A DNA stretch of 63,911 bases, taken from assembly GCA_019694955.1 (NCBI GenBank), contig JAIBAX010000023.1, positions 1-63,911 on the forward strand. The letters run 5' to 3'. The DNA is from Chitinophagales bacterium. Its GTDB lineage: Bacteria; Bacteroidota; Bacteroidia; Chitinophagales; JADIYW01. The notes under the pieces were generated by a model. That model was given only the letters and a program-made list of their open reading frames with translations. It ran no database searches and was not told where the DNA came from. Made by a program: the position numbers and the translations under genes. Below, piece by piece: positions 59,233 through 63,911 of this stretch (position 1 is its first letter; every line of letters starts with the position of its first letter).

Positions 59233-60726
59233 TTATTCTGATAATAGCCGTTTCAAAGCAGCATATACTTGGGAGAGTCCATATGTATCCATTTTACAGT
59301 ATTCCAATAGATGGGTGCGCCAGTATGATATTTTGGCAGCATCTGTTTCATAAATCAGTTCGTCAAAAACTGCCAATGCTTCGAGACCATCTTTGATTTC
59401 GAAATCTTCATAATGTGCGCCGGGAACTAAAGTGGGAAGAATGGCCTTCAGTGAATAGGCTCCCTGCATGTCGGGATGATAATACCAGTTCATTTTAAAA
59501 GGCGTCTCCAAATCAACAAAACGTCCTATTCGTTCGTTTACATCGTCCATTCTTTCTGGGAAGAGCGCTTTTAGTTGGTTTAAAATACCTTCTTCCATCA
59601 ACGTATTATATACGACAATCTGACCGGGTTGTTCTGTTAACCGAAGGAATGTGTCTAAAAATTCTCTTCTTGGATCGTACTTGCCATCACATATATATTC
59701 GTAGTGCATCATGGGCGCTGTTTCTGAGGCCTTGTAATGCAAGGAAAGCTGAAATGGAATGTTCTGAAAAGGAGCCGTGTTCTCATAAAGAGGAATGGCG
59801 GGTTGGAATGCCTCTAAGTCAAAAAAATATAGTGGGTAATTTACTTTGTCTAAAAATGCTTTGAAAGCCTCTCTTTTCAAGATGGGACCCTTTTCTTTGA
59901 GTGCTTCGGTTTGAATTTTGACACGCTCCCGTTCCATATACTCTTCCGGGATATCTTTTAACGTTAATTTGTCGTTCAGATATAAGTCAATCTTTTCATC
60001 AAGATTCAATCCACCAACCCTAAATATTTCACTCTCTTGTATGTTTTTCCAACAAGTACGTTGAAAATCACAAGGATAAGGTTTGAAACATTGCTTACCT
60101 ATGGGTACTTCCGGAATAGTCTCTGAGGAAAGTGTTTGAATCGCATTTTCTATCGTTTCGGTAATGAACGCCTGTCTTTCAATAACATCTTCTTTTACCG
60201 AAGTGATTCTAAATAATTTATGGATATCTAAATCTCCATTCTTAACATATTCGTTGTTGATATGAATGATAGAAAAATCCTCTAATGGCAAGCCGGATTT
60301 GGTGATAATATTATATTGAATAGCGGCATCTAATAGATAGGTCTTTGTCACTCGAAAGGAGCTTTTTACCTCATAACCATACCATTTCCCGTCTTTAAGT
60401 ACCAAAATATCTAAAGCCACTAACACGCCGTGGTGCTTGAATGTAGCCTCATACAAAACCGGAATCTGCATGCCAATAAGCGCCTGAGTAGCGGCAATGG
60501 ATTGGTCAAAGGCAAATGCTGTGGGAGGCGTCAAATCTCTTCCATTGGGAAATAATGCCCTCGCCAACAGACCTACTCTATGTCCTCTGTCGAATTTTTG
60601 CTGCTGAACCTTGTCAGTTTTATCGCGCTGATGGAAGGCGTTTTTATATAAATACAAAGATTTTTGGCACTGTAACCCTCTGATTAATGTGGACTTGCTA
60701 AGTGTATTTGTTCTTTGTTTTGACAT
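59233..60726 (-). CDS. DUF2779-type nuclease: Cas4-like PD-(D/E)XK plus DEDD exonuclease
   Basis: A 497-residue protein with two nuclease-like halves. The N-terminal half (about residues 1-230) resembles Cas4/RecB. It has a first Cys in LIRGLQCQKSLYLY, the catalytic D...ExK in LVALDILVLKDGKWYGYEVKSS (about 105-126) and a late Cys cluster CFKPYPCDFQRTCW (about 213-226), a layout that holds a [4Fe-4S] cluster. The C-terminal half (about 290-497) looks like a DnaQ exonuclease: YFFDLEAF (DxE), VVYNTLMEEGIL and LEYCKMDTYGLSQVY (Asp). The role is unknown, and a part in DNA repair or defence is plausible. It is a single gene. Confidence 0.8.
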   Translation of the reverse strand: MSKQRTNTLSKSTLIRGLQCQKSLYLYKNAFHQRDKTDKVQQQKFDRGHRVGLLARALFPNGRDLTPPTAFAFDQSIAATQALIGMQIPVLYEATFKHHGVLVALDILVLKDGKWYGYEVKSSFRVTKTYLLDAAIQYNIITKSGLPLEDFSIIHINNEYVKNGDLDIHKLFRITSVKEDVIERQAFITETIENAIQTLSSETIPEVPIGKQCFKPYPCDFQRTCWKNIQESEIFRVGGLNLDEKIDLYLNDKLTLKDIPEEYMERERVKIQTEALKEKGPILKREAFKAFLDKVNYPLYFFDLEAFQPAIPLYENTAPFQNIPFQLSLHYKASETAPMMHYEYICDGKYDPRREFLDTFLRLTEQPGQIVVYNTLMEEGILNQLKALFPERMDDVNERIGRFVDLETPFKMNWYYHPDMQGAYSLKAILPTLVPGAHYEDFEIKDGLEALAVFDELIYETDAAKISYWRTHLLEYCKMDTYGLSQVYAALKRLLSE

Positions 60727-60764
60727 TTGAAATACAAAGGTAGGTTTTTATATAAAATTGTCTT

Positions 60765-61526
60765 TTAGTTTTTTGTAATCAGCTGAAAGAGCGCATTTGA
60801 GAAGTTGTATATATCTCCAGGCCATCGTGCCGAAAGGTAATTTCTGTCTAAACACACAAACCCTCTTTCAAGGTGATTTGCATCATCCCTTAAAATTGGT
60901 TTTGGTCCACTTTTGAAATCTTCCTGTGATTGAAGTGCCGATTTTACTTCATGCTCGACTGTCAACCCGGGATAGGTTAGGTAATAATCACCTGTCCACC
61001 ATTTTGTCAGACGATATGCCAATAACTCTTGTTGTTCCAATAAAGAGGTGGTTTTATAACCGAAAAGTACCGATTTCCCCGACGTTGGATATTTACTTCT
61101 AGCCACTAAAACGACACCATGACATACTGCTGCAACAGGCTTGTTTTTTCTGAAAAAATCCACCACAACTTGTTGTAATATTTCAGACTCCAAATATGGC
61201 CTGACAGATTTGTCGTGGCCACCCGGTAAGAGTATGGCGTCAAATGCGGATTCTTGGATATCACTATAAGCAATCGGGTGTTGAAATTCACTGCTCTTTT
61301 CCATTTCAAGATATGCATTTATGGCGTCATTTCTCGCTATCAGCAATTTTTTCAGTGGACCTAATTTCTCTCCATTTAACATTCTTATATCAGTCTTACC
61401 CATTTTCCCATCTGGAGTTGCAAATACTATTTCTATGGAACGCTCTTTTAATAATTTCCATGGAATAGCCGTCTCGGAAGGGTCAAATCCGAGAGAAGGA
61501 ATGGGTATCAATAGCTTTTTATTCAT
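60765..61526 (-). CDS. DJ-1/PfpI family protein
   Basis: A 253-residue protein with the class I glutamine amidotransferase-like fold. The nucleophile elbow is KPVAAVCHGVVLVARSK (Cys about residue 135), preceded by DAILLPGGHDKSVRPY, with His following the Cys. The length and the N-terminal LLIPIPSLGFDPSETAIPW match the HchA-like / type 1 glutamine amidotransferase branch. Possible activities are deglycase, chaperone or hydrolase. It is a single gene, divergent from the OMP gene at 61671. Confidence 0.88.
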   Translation of the reverse strand: MNKKLLIPIPSLGFDPSETAIPWKLLKERSIEIVFATPDGKMGKTDIRMLNGEKLGPLKKLLIARNDAINAYLEMEKSSEFQHPIAYSDIQESAFDAILLPGGHDKSVRPYLESEILQQVVVDFFRKNKPVAAVCHGVVLVARSKYPTSGKSVLFGYKTTSLLEQQELLAYRLTKWWTGDYYLTYPGLTVEHEVKSALQSQEDFKSGPKPILRDDANHLERGFVCLDRNYLSARWPGDIYNFSNALFQLITKN

Positions 61527-61670
61527 TTGTTTCTTTAAAAGTAAAACAAGTTAGTTGCTATTTTTTAATTTTTAAGTGCCTTATTTTTCTAAAATATTAT
61601 TAAACAACCAAATATACTCTTTTAACATCTTTTTATTTGGCTAACATCGTATTTTTGTAAAAAATCTAAA

Positions 61671-62411
61671 ATGAAAAAGGCGTTTTTTCTTTTGTTGAGT
61701 ATCCTAATGCTTTCCAATGGCTTTGCACAGAAAGGTTGGTATATTGGTGGATATGGGCAGTTAAATGCTTCATATATTTTGAATCAAAACAGTTATAATT
61801 ATCCGGAACTGGGATATGAAACAACAATTGGATACGGTGGAAACCTCGGCATCGGTTGGAATTTTAATTCAGAACTTGGTTTGCAATGGAATGCCGGACT
61901 CACCAAGGGTGGACAGAAATATGCGGATGAGTTTAAAATTGCTAAGAATCAATGGGAGAAAAACTATAAAGATGTTGGTTTAACATATTTCCACACAGGG
62001 ATTCTTTTTCGATATTCGCCTATATTCAGCAAGCAAGAGTATGTTGAAGACCCTAAGTTGAAGATGGTCATCATGGTTGGGCCGCAATTTGATTTCCTCA
62101 CTAAAGCAAATGTTGTTTATGAGCGCGATGGAGCAGAAATCGGTTACCCTTTGCCTACGCCAGCATTAGACTATAAAGCTGTTTCCAATGATAAGGAATT
62201 GTTTCAGAAATTTGTTGTCAGTGGCGTAATATCGTTAGGAATAGACTATTTAATCACCGAGAAATTTTTTCTAAATGCTGCAGTAAGAGCGGAAATGGGA
62301 TTCAATGATATCAATGATAAATTCTATCGTAGGCATGATGGTTATGCTGCCAGCAGGATATTTAATCCCGGGTTGCAAGTAGGTCTGGGTTTCTATTTTA
62401 CACGAGATTAA
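61671..62411 (+). CDS. Outer-membrane beta-barrel protein
   Basis: A 246-residue protein. The signal peptide is MKKAFFLLLSILMLSNGFAQ. It has eight or so amphipathic strands with alternating aromatic residues (WYIGGYGQLNASYIL, GYGGNLGIGWNF, VSGVISLGIDYLI) and a C-terminal strand LQVGLGFYFTRD, typical of small OMP_b-brl barrels of Bacteroidota. No enzyme motif. A TATTTTTG -7 box lies about 20 bp upstream of the ATG. The gene end overlaps the convergent murB end by 14 bp. Confidence 0.82.
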   Translation: MKKAFFLLLSILMLSNGFAQKGWYIGGYGQLNASYILNQNSYNYPELGYETTIGYGGNLGIGWNFNSELGLQWNAGLTKGGQKYADEFKIAKNQWEKNYKDVGLTYFHTGILFRYSPIFSKQEYVEDPKLKMVIMVGPQFDFLTKANVVYERDGAEIGYPLPTPALDYKAVSNDKELFQKFVVSGVISLGIDYLITEKFFLNAAVRAEMGFNDINDKFYRRHDGYAASRIFNPGLQVGLGFYFTRD

Positions 62412-63414
62412 CCTCAGGCTCAATTTCAATTCCAAACTTCTCCTTTACAGAACGTTGTACTTGGTGTGCATGTTCGACAATTTCTACACCGGTAGCATGA
62501 CCATAATTTACGATGACCAATGCCTGATCTTTATGACAACCGGTTTGCCCGATGATTTTTCCTTTCCAACCACATTGCTCTATCAACCAACCTGCCGGAA
62601 TCTTTGTTAGACCGTTTTGCCCAGGATAAGTAGGCATATTTGGATATATTTCTTTTAACTGCAACGCTTTGTTGGCAGGGATTTCCGGATTCTTAAAGAA
62701 ACTTCCCGCATTGCCTATCTTCTTTGGGTCCGGAAGCTTGCTGCTTCTAATGGCGATTACTGCATTGCTGACATCTTTTATTGTTGGCTGAGTGATGCCT
62801 TGAAGCGATAATGTTTCCATAATAGCACCATAATGAATATTTACTGTAGGCTTTTTTGCTAGCGAAAGCGTTACATTGAGTATGATGTACTTATCTTTTC
62901 CGACGCCCTTGAAATAACTCCACCTATAACCAAAATCACAGGCATTTCTATCAAAACTTTCAACGACTCCGGTTTTTTTATTGAGGGCTTCTAATGAAAC
63001 AAATACATCTTTTAACTCCACTCCGTATGCGCCGATATTTTGCATAGGTGCCGCACCTACACACCCGGGTATGAGGCTTAGGTTTTCAATTCCTCCCCAT
63101 CCATTTTCAACACAAAACAACACCAATGAATGCCAAAGCTCTCCTGCAGATGCCTTCACAATGACATGTTCTTCATTTTCTTCAATAATTTCTTTGCCTT
63201 GCAGACAAACTTTTATGGCTAGTCCATCAAAATCTTTTGTTAGCAGAATATTGCTCCCTCCACCTAAAATCAGTAAATCAAGTTTTCTCTCACGAACAAA
63301 ATTAAGGACGTTTTTGATTTCTTCAAGGGAACTAACTTCACTGAAGTACTTGGTAAAATAGCTTAACCCAAAGGTGTTGTAGGGAAGGAGGTCGACATTT
63401 TCCTGAATATTCAC
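62398..63414 (-). CDS. murB: UDP-N-acetylenolpyruvoylglucosamine reductase
   Basis: A 338-residue FAD enzyme of peptidoglycan precursor synthesis. It has the N-terminal NTFGLSYFTKYF, the FAD-binding LLILGGGSNILLTKDF (about residues 45-60), NLSLIPGCVGAAPMQNIGAYGVE (about 117-139), the catalytic Ser loop NAGSFFKNPEI (about 231-241) and GCHKDQALVIVNYGHATG with the C-terminal Glu (IEPEVNLV). The tail and the YGHATG region fit the E. coli-like type I enzymes. It reduces enolpyruvyl-UDP-GlcNAc to UDP-MurNAc in the cytosol. It is complete. Confidence 0.96.
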   Translation of the reverse strand: MNIQENVDLLPYNTFGLSYFTKYFSEVSSLEEIKNVLNFVRERKLDLLILGGGSNILLTKDFDGLAIKVCLQGKEIIEENEEHVIVKASAGELWHSLVLFCVENGWGGIENLSLIPGCVGAAPMQNIGAYGVELKDVFVSLEALNKKTGVVESFDRNACDFGYRWSYFKGVGKDKYIILNVTLSLAKKPTVNIHYGAIMETLSLQGITQPTIKDVSNAVIAIRSSKLPDPKKIGNAGSFFKNPEIPANKALQLKEIYPNMPTYPGQNGLTKIPAGWLIEQCGWKGKIIGQTGCHKDQALVIVNYGHATGVEIVEHAHQVQRSVKEKFGIEIEPEVNLV

Positions 63415-63745
63415 TTATTGATGTTTTATGCAAAACTAAGAATAAAACATATTCTCTAATCACAAAAGCAATTATAAAATAATCCATTAATAAAAGCCCA
63501 TTTCCTTGTTCTCGTGTCAACACGAGAATACGAGTGGACTACTTTTAAAATCATCTTGTTATAAAATAAAAAAGTTGTGCCTTGGGGATCGGCACAACTC
63601 ATATAGAAAGGGACTGAATGGGGATGGAGTAGCTGTTGTTGTTATTGTGATGTAAAGATGGATATTGTGCTACGCAAAAAAAATTACAATTTGTTACAAA
63701 AATTCCGATTTATATAGTTGTTAAAAGCGCAATTAATTTTATATG
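63415..63745. other. Spacer between murB and the TSP3-repeat gene
   Basis: 331 bp with no gene seen. It holds the murB leader and, at 63564-63599, the terminator of the gene entering from the right. The rest is AT-rich without clear motifs. Confidence 0.5.
63564..63599 (-). terminator. Rho-independent terminator of the TSP3-repeat gene
   Basis: On the minus strand, AGTTGTGCC / GGCACAACT (9 bp, 9-nt loop) is followed by TTTTTATTTTA. It lies 147 bp after the stop of the gene at 63746. Confidence 0.85.
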
Positions 63746-63911
63746 TTATTGATTTTCAACAAATTGCATGATGGTAAAAATTCTATCATCTTTGCTGTCA
63801 GCAATGCCATCGCCATCTGTATCTGGGCAACCGTTGAATTGCTCAACACCTGCAACCGTAGGACAGTCGTCATCGATATCTGCAATACCGTCACCATCTG
63901 TATCGATAGGT
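63746..63911 (-). CDS. Thrombospondin type 3 repeat protein, C-terminal part (cut by window edge)
   Basis: The last 54 residues of a protein entering from the right edge. Two calcium-binding TSP3 repeats are visible ([20 protein letters not shown] and [15 protein letters not shown]). The protein then ends in [12 protein letters not shown] and a TAA. Such repeats usually link secreted adhesins or OmpA-like outer-membrane proteins to a further C-terminal domain. Here the third repeat breaks off right after its aspartates and neither an OmpA nor a T9SS domain follows, so a late truncation is possible. A strong terminator lies downstream. Confidence 0.75.
   Translation of the reverse strand, partial: PIDTDGDGIADIDDDCPTVAGVEQFNGCPDTDGDGIADSKDDRIFTIMQFVENQ

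Noticed and set aside
59233..60726. Cas4 proper, implying a CRISPR locus
   Set aside because: The nuclease is fused to a DEDD domain and no cas1, cas2 or array is nearby. The DUF2779-type architecture explains it better.
1..63911. CRISPR arrays, rRNA genes, insertion sequences with transposases
   Set aside because: No regularly spaced repeats, no rRNA signatures and no transposase motifs were seen on either strand.

Overview
This window is from a member of the Bacteroidota, probably the Chitinophagales/Saprospirales side. At least six proteins end in type IX secretion (T9SS) type A sorting domains, and several genes are preceded by the Bacteroidota promoter pattern TTTG...TAnnTTTG with short leaders. 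Shine-Dalgarno sites are weak or absent. The housekeeping genes (metG, tyrS, ligA, murB, recQ, msrA) are of that type. No rRNA, CRISPR array or insertion sequence was seen. There is one tRNA gene, with anticodon CAU.

Positions 1 to about 27.8 kb are accessory. The left part (1-8.3 kb) holds YD-repeat/RHS secreted proteins. A SpvB-like RHS protein runs off the left edge. Two very small proteins combine a signal peptide, one or two YD repeats and a T9SS sorting domain. A complete RHS polymorphic toxin has a probable immunity gene overlapping its stop codon. A radC-type JAB gene sits among them. Positions 8.5-27.7 kb look like a mobilizable element. It has ardC-type antirestriction, a Dam-type methylase, a replication-initiator-like protein, a tyrosine recombinase, a Cro/CI-type regulator with paired operators, a MobP-type relaxase, a MobC-like accessory protein and a VirD4-type coupling protein with membrane partners. 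A TPR histidine kinase with a LytTR response regulator and an excisionase-like HTH protein lie at the tRNA end. No VirB4-like ATPase or other mating-pore gene is present in the window, so transfer would need a helper or genes outside it. The element carries two exported cargo proteins and several highly structured non-coding stretches. The best is a compact candidate RNA gene at 9654-9742 with its own promoter and terminator.

Positions 27.8-63.9 kb are mostly core chromosome: the tRNA, two secreted phosphoesterases, msrA, a CrtU/CruE-like desaturase overlapping a Rieske oxygenase, a porin, recQ, a TerC-family protein, metG, an LD-carboxypeptidase, a HicAB pair, tyrS, a carotenoid operon (crtB-crtYcd), ligA, a pterin dehydratase, an M20 peptidase, a secreted esterase, a Cas4-like/DEDD nuclease fusion, a DJ-1 family protein and murB. 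Two places stand out. At 39.9-41.5 kb an ECF sigma factor, two related small membrane proteins and a His/Cys-rich microprotein share a duplicated promoter motif. At 42.3-46.5 kb an AT-rich two-gene operon, a metallophosphoesterase plus an 832-residue protein of unknown family, looks horizontally acquired and could be a new defence-type module.

All calls rest on reading the sequence and on knowledge of families. No database search was run.
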